Assembly: GCF_900176465.1 (NCBI RefSeq)
Contig: NZ_FWXR01000022.1
Span: 1 to 64,000, forward strand
Length of the DNA stretch: 64,000 bases
Direction: 5' to 3'
From: Fulvimarina manganoxydans
GTDB taxonomy: Bacteria; Pseudomonadota; Alphaproteobacteria; Rhizobiales; Rhizobiaceae
The notes under the pieces are model-generated. The model saw nothing but the letters and a program-made list of their open reading frames with translations, searched no databases and was not told the DNA's origin. Both the position numbers and the translations under genes were made by a program. Below, one piece after another: positions 7,291-15,299 of the stretch (position 1 is its first letter; each line of letters starts with the position of its first letter).

Positions 7291-8352
7291 ATGAAGATGC
7301 TCGCCTCCGCCCTGGCCCTCACCGCCGCGACGATCCTCGCCACACCCGGCGCCACATTCGCGCAAGAAAAGACCGACTTCTCGGTCTGCTGGTCGATCTA
7401 TGCCGGCTGGATGCCCTGGGGCTACATGCAGGATTCAGGCATCTTGAAGAAATGGGCGGACAAATACGGGCTGACCATCGAGGCGGTGCAGATCAACGAC
7501 TATGTCGAATCGATCAACCAATACACCGCCGGCCAGTATGACGGCTGTTCGATGACCAATATGGACGCCCTGTCGATCCCGGCCGGCGGCGGCGTCGACA
7601 CGACCGCCCTCATCGTCGGCGACTATTCCAACGGCAATGACGGCATCGTCCTGAAGGGCGAAGGCGAGGACACGCTGGAAAAGATCGCGGGCCAGTCGGT
7701 CAATCTCGTCGAGCTTTCGGTCTCCCACTATCTTCTCGCCCGCGCCCTCGACACGGTCGGCCTGTCGGAGCGCGACATCACCGTCGTCAACACCTCCGAT
7801 GCGGACCTCGTCGCCGCCTATCAGACGCCGGACGTCACTGCCGTCGTCACCTGGAATCCGCTGCTCTCGACCATCAAGGCGATGCCGGAGTCCCACGAGG
7901 TCTTCGATTCCTCCCAAATTCCCGGCGAGATCATCGATCTGATGGTCGTCAACACCGACACGCTTCAAGCCAATCCCGATTTCGGCAAGGCTCTGACGGG
8001 GGCCTGGTACGAGACGATGGAGCTGATGCAATCGGGCGACGAAGAGGCGCTCAGCGCCATGGCAGCGGCCTCGGGCACGGATCTTCAAGGCTATAAGGAT
8101 CAGCTCGCCACGACGCAGATGTTCTACGAGCCGGCGCAGGCGGTCGACTTCACCAAGTCGGAGAAGCTGCCCGAGACGATGACCTTCGTCGCGAACTTCC
8201 TCTTCGACCACGGCATTCTCGGCACCGGGGCGCCGAGCGCCGATTTCGTCGGCATCGCCTATCCGGGCGACAAGACGACGGGCGACACGAACAACATCAA
8301 GCTGCGTTTCGATACGACCTACATGCAGATGGCCGCCGACGGCTCCTTATAA
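7291..8352 (+). CDS. Guanidine ABC transporter, periplasmic substrate-binding protein (NMT1/TauA-like)
   Basis: 353 residues with a Sec signal peptide (cleavage likely after TFA at residue 24). The mature part resembles the NMT1/TauA-like binding proteins often annotated as putative urea transporters next to urea/guanidine carboxylase genes: FSVCWSIYAGWMPWGYM, NQYTAGQYDGCSMTNMDALSIPAGGGVDTTALIVGDYSNGNDG. It is the first gene behind the guanidine-I riboswitch. AAAAGGA lies 9 bases before the ATG. By context the ligand is guanidine or a guanidino compound. This is inference, since nitrate, sulfonate or thiamine-precursor binders share the fold. Confidence 0.88.
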   Translation: MKMLASALALTAATILATPGATFAQEKTDFSVCWSIYAGWMPWGYMQDSGILKKWADKYGLTIEAVQINDYVESINQYTAGQYDGCSMTNMDALSIPAGGGVDTTALIVGDYSNGNDGIVLKGEGEDTLEKIAGQSVNLVELSVSHYLLARALDTVGLSERDITVVNTSDADLVAAYQTPDVTAVVTWNPLLSTIKAMPESHEVFDSSQIPGEIIDLMVVNTDTLQANPDFGKALTGAWYETMELMQSGDEEALSAMAAASGTDLQGYKDQLATTQMFYEPAQAVDFTKSEKLPETMTFVANFLFDHGILGTGAPSADFVGIAYPGDKTTGDTNNIKLRFDTTYMQMAADGSL

Positions 8353-8364
8353 GGGAACCGGACC

Positions 8365-9186
8365 ATGCGGCTGATCAACCGCAAGCCCACTCGCCCGGCG
8401 CGCGTCGCGCTGGGCGCCCTGCCCTTCTTCTTGGCGATCCTGGCTTACGCCATCGGCAGCGCGATCCGCCGGGCGGAAAACCCGGCCGACAAGCTCCTGC
8501 CCTCCTTCGAGGCGATCGCGGCGGCCTTCTCCAACATGGCCTTCGTCGCCGATCGGCGGACGGGCGACTATCTTCTTTGGGTCGACACCTTCGCCAGCCT
8601 CGAGCGGCTGGCGATCGGTATGGCGATCGCCGCGTTTCTGGCGCTCGTCCTGGGCCTTCTGATCGGCGTCCTGCCGATCGGGCGGGCGCTGTTCTCGCCC
8701 TTCGTTTCGGCCTTCTCGCTCATCCCGCCGATCACCGTCCTGCCGATCCTCTTCATCGTTCTGGGGCTCGGCGAGGCGGCGAAGATTGGCCTCGTCGTCG
8801 TCGGCACCGCGCCTTTGATGATCCGGGCACTCGGCCAGGCGATCCTCGACATTCCGCGCGAACAGATCGTCAAGGCCGAGACCCTCGGTGCCTCCACCTG
8901 GCAGATGACGATGCGGGTGATCCTGCCGCAGCTCTGGCCCCATCTCATCCGCGCCGTGCGCCTCGGCCTCGTCCCTGCCTGGATATTCCTGATCTCGGCC
9001 GAAGCCATCGCCTCGACCGAGGGACTCGGCTATCGCATCTTCCTCGTTCGCCGTTATCTCGCCATGGATGTGATCATCCCTTACGTCCTATGGATCACGC
9101 TTCTCGCCTATGCGATCGATCGGGCGCTCGCCCTTCTGTCGAAGCGTCTCTTCGGATGGGCGCATCTCGCGGGGGAAAGCCTATGA
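8365..9186 (+). CDS. Guanidine ABC transporter, permease
   Basis: 273 residues, a BPD_transp_1 permease of the TauC/SsuC type with about six membrane segments. The cytoplasmic EAA loop that contacts the ATPase is readable around residues 172-190 (EQIVKAETLGASTWQMTMRVILPQL). It starts 12 bases after the binding-protein gene, and its stop codon overlaps the ATPase start (ATGA at 9183-9186), so translation is coupled. One permease gene implies a homodimeric channel. Confidence 0.9.
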   Translation: MRLINRKPTRPARVALGALPFFLAILAYAIGSAIRRAENPADKLLPSFEAIAAAFSNMAFVADRRTGDYLLWVDTFASLERLAIGMAIAAFLALVLGLLIGVLPIGRALFSPFVSAFSLIPPITVLPILFIVLGLGEAAKIGLVVVGTAPLMIRALGQAILDIPREQIVKAETLGASTWQMTMRVILPQLWPHLIRAVRLGLVPAWIFLISAEAIASTEGLGYRIFLVRRYLAMDVIIPYVLWITLLAYAIDRALALLSKRLFGWAHLAGESL

Positions 9187-9965
9187 GCTTCGTCACCGCC
9201 CGCCAGATCGCCGTCTCCTATGGCGATGCCCTCATCCTGGAACGAGTGTCGCTGGAGGTTCAAAAAGGGGCCTTCGTCACCATTGTCGGCGCGTCGGGCT
9301 GCGGCAAGTCGACCTTTCTGCGCATCCTTCTCGGCCAGGAGCAGCCGTCCTCGGGCCATGTAGAGATCGACGGCCACCCCATGGCGCCCGAGCCGGACCC
9401 CGAACGCGGCGTCGTCTTCCAGAAATATTCGGTCTTCCCGCATCTGACCGTCTTGCAAAACCTGATGCTCCCCTTCGAGCTGGAGGGATCGGCCTTTCTC
9501 GGCCGCGTTTTCGGGGCACGGAAGCGCGAGGCGCGGGACAAGGCGCAAGCGATGATGGAGACGATCGGTCTTGCCCACGCCGCGAAGCGGTTTCCCGCCC
9601 AATTGTCGGGCGGCATGCAGCAGCGCCTCGCCATTGGCCAGGCGCTCCTCAAACGCCCGAAGATTATGCTCCTCGACGAGCCCTTCGGCGCGCTCGATCC
9701 CGGCACGCGCAAGGACATGCAGGCGCTTCTCCTGGAGCTGTGGCGCGAGACCGGCATGACCGTCTTCATGGTCACCCACGACATTCAGGAGGCGTTCGAA
9801 CTCGGCACGCGCCTCCTCGTCTTCGACAAGGTGCGCCACGACCCGCAATATCCGAACGCCTATGGCGCGACCGTCACCTACGACCTGCCGCTCGACCATG
9901 GCGAACGCAAGAAGACCGCCGCCATCGAAGCGGCCCTCATCCAATCGCAAACGGACAAGGCCTGA
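9183..9965 (+). CDS. Guanidine ABC transporter, ATP-binding subunit
   Basis: 260 residues of the TauB/SsuB/NrtD type. Walker A GASGCGKST is at 36-44, Q-loop Gln at 80, signature LSGGMQQR at 141-148, Walker B IMLLDEP at 161-167 and the switch His at 199. The C-terminal ~50 residues (after LLVFDKVRHDPQYPNAYGATVTYDLPL) are typical of the putative urea/guanidine transporter ATPases. It energises the permease upstream and is followed after three bases by the hydrolase gene. Confidence 0.9.
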   Translation: MSFVTARQIAVSYGDALILERVSLEVQKGAFVTIVGASGCGKSTFLRILLGQEQPSSGHVEIDGHPMAPEPDPERGVVFQKYSVFPHLTVLQNLMLPFELEGSAFLGRVFGARKREARDKAQAMMETIGLAHAAKRFPAQLSGGMQQRLAIGQALLKRPKIMLLDEPFGALDPGTRKDMQALLLELWRETGMTVFMVTHDIQEAFELGTRLLVFDKVRHDPQYPNAYGATVTYDLPLDHGERKKTAAIEAALIQSQTDKA

Positions 9966-9968
9966 AGC

Positions 9969-11186
9969 ATGAACGACACCCGTTTCGACCAACCCGCCCG
10001 CACGAGCCGCAAGGCCGGTGCCCGCAAAGGCCCAACGCGCACCCGGCTGCACCACCCCAATTTCGACGCCAAGGAAACGCGCGGCTGGAAGGCTTTGGAA
10101 GCCGAGGACAAGCTCTCGGCGGAAGGCTGGAAGCGCGAGGTTAAATGGGCGCTCGACATGGGCCTGCCCGGCGCGGACTCCATCACCGATAAGTCGATCC
10201 CGACCTTCGCGCGCGGCGAGCTTCCCCATTTCGCCGGCATCAACACCTTCCTGAAGGCCCCCTACGTCGAGAATGTGCGCGACGTCGGCAAATACGACGC
10301 CGCCGTTCTCGGCATTCCCTTCGATAGTGGCACGACCTACCGGCCCGGCACCCGCTTCGGGCCCCAGGGCATCCGCCGCATCTCGGCCCTCTACACCACC
10401 TATAATTACGAACTCGGCGTCGATCTGCGCGAGCAGATGACCTTATGCGACGCCGGCGACGTCTTCACCATTCCCGGCAATCTGGAAAAGTCGTTCGACC
10501 AGATCTCGCGCGGTGTCTCCCACGTCTTCTCGTCCGGGGCCCTCCCGATCATGCTCGGCGGCGATCACTCGATCGGTTTCCCATGCGTGCGCGGCATCGC
10601 CGAATGCACCTCCAAGCGCATCGGCATCATCCATTTCGATCGGCATATCGACATCCAGGAAAAGGATCTCGACGAGCGCATGCACACGACGCCCTGGTAT
10701 TGGGCGACGAACCTGCCGAATGTGCCGGCGGTCAATCTCGTCCAGCTCGGCATCGGCGGCTGGCAGGTGCCCCGCCCCGGCGCCAAGGAGGCCTATAAGC
10801 GCCAGACCAACGTCCTCACCATCGAGGATATCGAGCATTATGGCCTCGAAAAGACCGCCGAGATCGCGCTGGAACTCGCCTGGAAGGACGCCGACGCGGT
10901 CTATATCTCCTTCGATGTGGACAGTCTCGATTGTGGCTTCGTACCCGGAACGGGCTGGCCGGAGCCGGGCGGCTTCCTGCCGCGCGAAGCCTTGAAGATC
11001 CTCGGCCTAGTCTCGGCGCCCGGCATTTGCGGCCTCGAAGTGGTCGAGGTCTCGCCGCCCTACGACACCTCCGACATCACCGCGCTGATGGGGGTCCGGG
11101 TCTGCGTCGAGGCGCTCGGCTCCATGTGCGCCCATGGCACGATGGGCAAACACAAGAGCATCATCGACAAGCCGGTGGCCTTCTGA
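9969..11186 (+). CDS. gdmH: Guanidine hydrolase-type ureohydrolase (GdmH family, agmatinase superfamily)
   Basis: 405 residues, longer at the N-terminus than ordinary agmatinases (~300), as in the cyanobacterial guanidine hydrolase GdmH. Metal-ligand motifs are GGDH (His200), FDRHID (Asp224, His226, Asp228) and SFDVD (Asp316, Asp318). The second motif reads D-R-H-I-D instead of the D-A-H-x-D usual in agmatinase, and FVPGTGWPEPGG (324-335) replaces the usual DPxxAPG region. Both are features I associate with the GdmH group, which hydrolyses guanidine to urea and ammonium with nickel. Position behind a guanidine-I riboswitch and transporter makes guanidine the likely substrate. Homologues are often mis-annotated as agmatinase. 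Confidence 0.88.
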   Translation: MNDTRFDQPARTSRKAGARKGPTRTRLHHPNFDAKETRGWKALEAEDKLSAEGWKREVKWALDMGLPGADSITDKSIPTFARGELPHFAGINTFLKAPYVENVRDVGKYDAAVLGIPFDSGTTYRPGTRFGPQGIRRISALYTTYNYELGVDLREQMTLCDAGDVFTIPGNLEKSFDQISRGVSHVFSSGALPIMLGGDHSIGFPCVRGIAECTSKRIGIIHFDRHIDIQEKDLDERMHTTPWYWATNLPNVPAVNLVQLGIGGWQVPRPGAKEAYKRQTNVLTIEDIEHYGLEKTAEIALELAWKDADAVYISFDVDSLDCGFVPGTGWPEPGGFLPREALKILGLVSAPGICGLEVVEVSPPYDTSDITALMGVRVCVEALGSMCAHGTMGKHKSIIDKPVAF

Positions 11187-11209
11187 TCACCGGGCAGAGG
11201 ACGAGACCC

Positions 11210-11686
11210 ATGCATCGCGGTCACGACGACCATTTCCATCCCTATGACATGCCGCACGGCCATATGGGCGCTGGGCACAATGCTCAGGCGACGGCCCAAT
11301 GGCAGCTGCCCCACGAGCATCACGCCCATGGCGGCGAGTCGCAGGACCACCATCACGAGGCGGATTTCGACCTCGTCGAAAAGGCCTTCGCGGAGGGCTT
11401 TTATGCCGCCAGCGATCCGACGAGCTTCCTGAGGCTCGCCGGGGTGCCCTTCCGCGCCAGGACGAGCGAGGGAACCGACCTCTCGCTTCTCCGGGTGGAA
11501 GAGACCTTGCGCGTCGACACCGGTTCTCTCGCCCCCCATCTCGGGGGCGGGAGCTTTCGCTACGACCCGCTCCCCGCCGCCATGATCTCCAAGCGCCGAG
11601 CGCTTGCCTTCCAATATTTCGACGGCAGCGAGGTGAGAACCTTGTCGCTCGAAGAGGCGCGAGGTCTGGAGCGGATCGAGCCGTAA
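11210..11686 (+). CDS. Histidine-rich protein of the guanidine operon, candidate nickel carrier
   Basis: 158 residues. The first 50 contain 14 histidines (positions 2, 5, 8, 10, 16, 18, 23, 35, 37, 38, 40, 47, 48, 49) plus several Asp/Glu, like the metal-storage tails of nickel chaperones such as HypB or UreE. Residues 53-158 (from FDLVEKAFAEGFYAASDPTS) look like a small globular domain I do not recognise. It is the last gene before a terminator and starts 23 bases after the hydrolase, with AGAGGAC as ribosome-binding site. GdmH enzymes need nickel, so a metallochaperone role is the natural hypothesis. HypA/HypB-like GhaA and GhaB genes are not in this window. Confidence 0.75.
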   Translation: MHRGHDDHFHPYDMPHGHMGAGHNAQATAQWQLPHEHHAHGGESQDHHHEADFDLVEKAFAEGFYAASDPTSFLRLAGVPFRARTSEGTDLSLLRVEETLRVDTGSLAPHLGGGSFRYDPLPAAMISKRRALAFQYFDGSEVRTLSLEEARGLERIEP

Positions 11687-11703
11687 GATCAGGAAGGCCC
11701 AGA

Positions 11704-11745
11704 AGCGCCGGCCGGTCGAAGGATGCCCGCCCGGCGCTATTCTTT
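11704..11745 (+). terminator. Terminator of the guanidine operon
   Basis: AGCGCCGG (11704-11711) pairs with CCGGCGCT (11731-11738) and is followed by ATTCTTTC. It lies 18 bases after the histidine-rich gene and before the next gene, which marks the operon end. Confidence 0.6.
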
Positions 11746-11778
11746 CGCCCTGATCCCCATCAGGAAAGCGCCGATCTC

Positions 11779-13383
11779 GTGAAGCTGCCCCACGTTCCGA
11801 TCTATGCCTCGCGCCGCTCGCCGGTCCTTGCCCGCAATGTGGTGGCGACATCCCAGCCGCTGGCCGCAGAAGCCGGAATCGCGGCCTTGCGGCGGGGCGG
11901 CAATGCGGTGGATGCCGCGCTCGCCGCCGCGATCACGCTCACCGTCGTCGAGCCGACCGGCAACGGTCTCGGCAGCGACGCCTTCGCCATTCTCTGGGAC
12001 GGCAACCGTCTCCACGGCCTCAACGCATCCGGCCGCAGCCCCCGCGCCTGGACGCCCGACCGCTTTGCCCACCGCGAGGCGATGCCCGCCACCGGCTGGG
12101 AGAGCGTCACGGTTCCCGGCGCCGTCTCGGCCTGGGTCGCACTGTCGGAGCGCTTCGGGCGCCTGCCCTTCGCCGATCTCCTCAGCGATGCGATCCGCTA
12201 TGCCGAAGACGGCTTTCTCGTCTCGCCTATCATCGGCGCGCTCTGGGCGCGTGGCGCGTCGATGCTCTCCGGCGAGCCCGGCTTTGCCGCCCATTTCATG
12301 CCGGGCGGCCAAGCACCGAAGGCCGGCGAGACCTTCGCCAGTCCCGATCTCGCCCGCTCCTTGCGGCTGATTGCCGAAAGCCGGGGCGAGGCCTTCTATC
12401 GCGGCGAACTCGCCGAGCGCATGGCGCGCTTTGCCGCCGACAACGGTGCGGCGCTGACTTTGTACGATCTCGCCGCCCATGAGGCCGACTGGCCGGGCAC
12501 GATCCATCAGGGCTTTGCGGGCCGCGAGGGGGCGGTCGATCTTCATGAAATCCCGCCCAACGGGCAGGGCATCGCGGCACTGATGGCGCTCGGCATCCTC
12601 GAGCATTGCGGCATCGAGCGTTTCGCGCCCGACAGCGCCGATGCGCTGCATCTCCAGATCGAGGCGATGAAGCTCGCCTTTCGCGACGTTTCGGCCTTCG
12701 TCGCCGATGCGCCCCATATGACCGATCCGAGCACGTCCGATCTCCTCGCCCCGAGCTATCTGAAGGCGCGGGCCGCGCTCATCGATCAGGATAGGGCGAT
12801 CGACTTTCAGTCCGGCGCGCCGAAGGCGGGCGGCACGGTCTATCTGTCGGCGGCCGACGAGGCCGGGATGATGGTCTCCTTCATCCAGTCGAATTATGCC
12901 GGCTTCGGCTCGGGCGTCGTCGTGCCGGGCACGGGCATCTCGCTGCAGAATCGCGGCGCGGGCTTCTCGCTTCGCCCCGACCATCCCAATCGCGTCGGCC
13001 CGGGCAAGCGGCCTTTCCATACGATCATTCCGGGTTTTCTCATGCGTGAAGGGGTGCCGGTCGCGAGCTTCGGCGTCATGGGCGGGCCGATGCAGGCCCA
13101 GGGCCATCTCCAGATGACGCTGCGCACCCAAGTCTGGGATCAGGACCCGCAAACGGCGATCGACGCGCCGCGTTGGCGGGTGATCGAAGGGCTCGCCGTC
13201 GCGGTGGAGCCGGCTATCGGCGAAAAGGTCCTCGCCGATCTGAGCGCGCGCGGCCACGAGCTCAGCCTGGAGCCGCCCGAGGCGAGCTTCGGCTTCGGCG
13301 GCGCGCAATTCGTGGCGAAGATCCCCGGCGGCTATGTGGCCGGCTCCGACCCGAGAAAGGACGGCGCGGCGGTGGGGTTTTAA
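11779..13383 (+). CDS. Gamma-glutamyltransferase-family Ntn hydrolase (YwrD/oxamate amidohydrolase-like)
   Basis: 534 residues from a GTG at 11779 preceded by AGGAAAG. The protein follows the GGT fold: ATSQPLAAEAGIAALRRGGNAVDAALAAAITLTVVEPTGNGLGSDAFAILWD near the N-terminus, and an autoprocessing Thr353 in KAGGTVYLSAADEAG, where the precursor should split into two subunits. No signal peptide is present, so it should act in the cytoplasm. FGSGVVVPGTGISLQNRG differs from classical GGT and matches the YwrD/HpxW-like branch, so glutathione, gamma-glutamyl compounds or oxamate are candidate substrates. A terminator separates it from the guanidine operon. Confidence 0.85.
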   Translation: MKLPHVPIYASRRSPVLARNVVATSQPLAAEAGIAALRRGGNAVDAALAAAITLTVVEPTGNGLGSDAFAILWDGNRLHGLNASGRSPRAWTPDRFAHREAMPATGWESVTVPGAVSAWVALSERFGRLPFADLLSDAIRYAEDGFLVSPIIGALWARGASMLSGEPGFAAHFMPGGQAPKAGETFASPDLARSLRLIAESRGEAFYRGELAERMARFAADNGAALTLYDLAAHEADWPGTIHQGFAGREGAVDLHEIPPNGQGIAALMALGILEHCGIERFAPDSADALHLQIEAMKLAFRDVSAFVADAPHMTDPSTSDLLAPSYLKARAALIDQDRAIDFQSGAPKAGGTVYLSAADEAGMMVSFIQSNYAGFGSGVVVPGTGISLQNRGAGFSLRPDHPNRVGPGKRPFHTIIPGFLMREGVPVASFGVMGGPMQAQGHLQMTLRTQVWDQDPQTAIDAPRWRVIEGLAVAVEPAIGEKVLADLSARGHELSLEPPEASFGFGGAQFVAKIPGGYVAGSDPRKDGAAVGF

Positions 13384-13388
13384 CGGGA

Positions 13389-14000
13389 TCAGCCCGCCAG
13401 CCGCTTCACCCAGAACTGCATGTCCTTCTCGCTCTCCTCGATCTCGCCGATGTCGCGCCAGGACATGGGGGCGTGGATGGCGTCCATCTTGGCATAGCCG
13501 CGCTTCATCCAGAAGGGATCGAGCGGGCTGTAGTCCTTGGGCCGTGCCGGATGGTCGGGCGGGCGGATCACCGCGCAGAAGGCGACGAGCGAAAAACCTT
13601 GCTCGCGGGCCGCCGCCTCGCGCTCCTCGAAGAAGCGATGGCCGATGCCATATCCGCGCCAGTCCGGCAGGAGAACCGATTCAGCGCAATAGAAGACCGC
13701 GGCCGGATCGATATCGTTCTTGGCGAAGCTTTCGGCGAGCTGGGGCTGATGGTCGGCGAGCGGGGCGGCAGTCGAGGCGCCGACGATCTCGCCGGAGGGC
13801 GCCCGCGCCACGACGACGACCGCGCCGGGCGAGGCCACATAGGTTTCGAGATAGCGGCGCTCGTAAGCCGCATCGCCGGCATAAAGATAGGGAAAAGCCG
13901 CAAAGACAGAGATGCGCAGACGCGCCACCTCGTCGAGGACCGGCCGGATCGCCTCGCCGGTCAGTCTTTCGATCGTGGGTGTGCCTTGGCGATCAGCCAT
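13389..14000 (-). CDS. GNAT-family N-acetyltransferase
   Basis: 203 residues. The acetyl-CoA-binding motif is seen in AESVLLPDWRGYGIGHRFFEEREAAAREQGF (motif A, Q/R-x-x-G-x-G/A as RGYGIG), followed by FCAVIRPPDHPARPKDYSPLDPFWMKRGY. The start at 14000 overlaps the end of the upstream lipoprotein gene by 8 bases, so the two are probably co-translated. Converges with the GGT-like gene, whose stop is 6 bases away. Acceptor substrate unknown. Confidence 0.85.
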   Translation of the reverse strand: MADRQGTPTIERLTGEAIRPVLDEVARLRISVFAAFPYLYAGDAAYERRYLETYVASPGAVVVVARAPSGEIVGASTAAPLADHQPQLAESFAKNDIDPAAVFYCAESVLLPDWRGYGIGHRFFEEREAAAREQGFSLVAFCAVIRPPDHPARPKDYSPLDPFWMKRGYAKMDAIHAPMSWRDIGEIEESEKDMQFWVKRLAG

Positions 14001-14421
14001 CGAAACCGAGCGTGCCCCGGCAGCCGGCGGTCTCGCCGCTCTTCAGACGTGGGTCCGCGACCCGTCCGATTTTGGCGATCGCGCCAGCCTCGTTGGTCAG
14101 GATGTCGAGCTCGCAGACATAGGTCGGCCCGGCAGCGGCCGCCGCCGCCGCTGGCGCCGCATCCGGCGCGGCAGGGGCCGCAACGGTCTCGGTGTAGCGC
14201 TTGCGCCATGTGTAGCGGGTGCCGCCGCCGCGATCGACATATTCGGAATAGGGCTGGCCATATTGGGAGAAGAAGCTCGTCGCGGGCTTGCCCGCCCAGC
14301 GCCCCTGAAGCGTCGTCGCGCCGGAAGCGCCCGCATCCGCCCCGCCGGTGCTCGTGCAGCCCTGAACCGCGACAAGCGGCAGCAAGCAGAAAAGCAAAGC
14401 CAGTCCCCGGTGGATCACCAC
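13993..14421 (-). CDS. Small predicted lipoprotein of unknown function
   Basis: 142 residues from a GTG at 14421 with GAGAGGG 6 bases upstream. A hydrophobic N-terminus ends in LVAVQGC, a lipobox. The mature protein contains LQGRWAGKPATSFFSQYGQP..RGGGTRYTWRKRY, an Ala/Pro-rich linker, and PTYVCELDILTNEAGAIAKI...RLKSGETAGCRGTLG with a probable Cys pair. The pattern resembles small outer-membrane lipoproteins that relate sequence variation to transmission signals (SmpA-like length), but I cannot assign a family. The frame continues far upstream without coding character. Confidence 0.7.
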   Translation of the reverse strand: MVIHRGLALLFCLLPLVAVQGCTSTGGADAGASGATTLQGRWAGKPATSFFSQYGQPYSEYVDRGGGTRYTWRKRYTETVAAPAAPDAAPAAAAAAAGPTYVCELDILTNEAGAIAKIGRVADPRLKSGETAGCRGTLGFDG

Positions 14422-14805
14422 GTCAATCCCTCTCGAATGACACACCGTCCCAGGATGGGACGCGCCACGCCCCTGATGGACGCGAGGGAACCCTTTCGTC
14501 AAGCGAGCATCTTGGGGCTCGTTCACCGGCCCGCCATCTCCCGCGCTAGGATCGCGACCCGATGCGCTCCGCGGCTGGGCGCGCCGGGGCTGGGCAGGCC
14601 TGTCATGATATTGCAATAATCGGAAGGATGCGCCCGAAGCCCATCCGACACGCCATGCGCGTTCGGGCCCTTTGGGCGCGAGAAGGCTTTGCCGGCCGGA
14701 ACCGGACCATTGCCGTGCTGATCGCGCGGGGATAGGCAAGGGACGATCGGTCTCGTCCGCCCTCACCAGCGGGCGGGAAGCGGCAATGGGTAAAAGGGTT
14801 GAGAG
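14422..14805. other. Intergenic region without recognisable features
   Basis: 384 bases between the divergent lipoprotein and Xre-type genes. Promoters for both must lie here. I see no repeat, tRNA or long inverted repeat. Confidence 0.5.
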
Positions 14806-15075
14806 ATGACGCCGGACGCGTTCAAGGCCTGGCGCAAGAGCCTGGGGCTGAAGCAGAAGGACGCCGCCGACAAGCTCGGCCTGAAGAAGCGCGTCATCCA
14901 ATATTACGAAAAGGGCGCGCGGGACGGCAAGAATATCGAAATCCCCAAAACCGTCGAACTCGCCTGCTTCGCCCTTTCCATGGGCGTTGAGACCTATGAC
15001 GGCCGCCAACTCCCCGGCGCCGTCGCGATCGCGAGCGAGGGAACCGAGCCGGCGGGAGAGGTTATGCCAGCTTAA
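14806..15075 (+). CDS. Small Xre-type helix-turn-helix DNA-binding protein
   Basis: 89 residues. Residues 2-45 form an HTH_3/Xre motif (PDAFKAWRKSLGLKQKDAADKLGLKKRVIQYYEKG), followed by VELACFALSMGVETYDG and a short disordered tail. Single-domain regulators of this type repress a local promoter or act with partner proteins. No toxin gene adjoins it. It is upstream of carB by 225 bases on the same strand. Confidence 0.8.
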   Translation: MTPDAFKAWRKSLGLKQKDAADKLGLKKRVIQYYEKGARDGKNIEIPKTVELACFALSMGVETYDGRQLPGAVAIASEGTEPAGEVMPA

Positions 15076-15299
15076 AGACCGCCTTCGCCGCAATTTCGTA
15101 TCGCGATCGAAACAAGGATTCCGCGTCGAAAAAGCGAATGCACCAGCGCCAGCAGGTTTCCCCTTCCCTCGCCCCGACCTTGTCCCTATAAGGCGGCCTC
15201 AGCCTGATGACTCAATTTGCGACCGGTCGGACCGAGCGGCTTTCGAGATGAAAGCGCCGGATGGCCGGTCTTCGCACGCCGACAAGATGGACTGAACCC

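Noticed and set aside
7027-11745. HypA/HypB (GhaA/GhaB)-like genes in the guanidine operon
   Set aside because: Looked for on both strands. No P-loop GTPase or zinc-ribbon HypA-like protein is encoded here or elsewhere in the window.
11737-13308. Open frame antisense to the GGT-like gene
   Set aside because: No family motifs. The sense strand has intact GGT-family motifs including the autoprocessing threonine.
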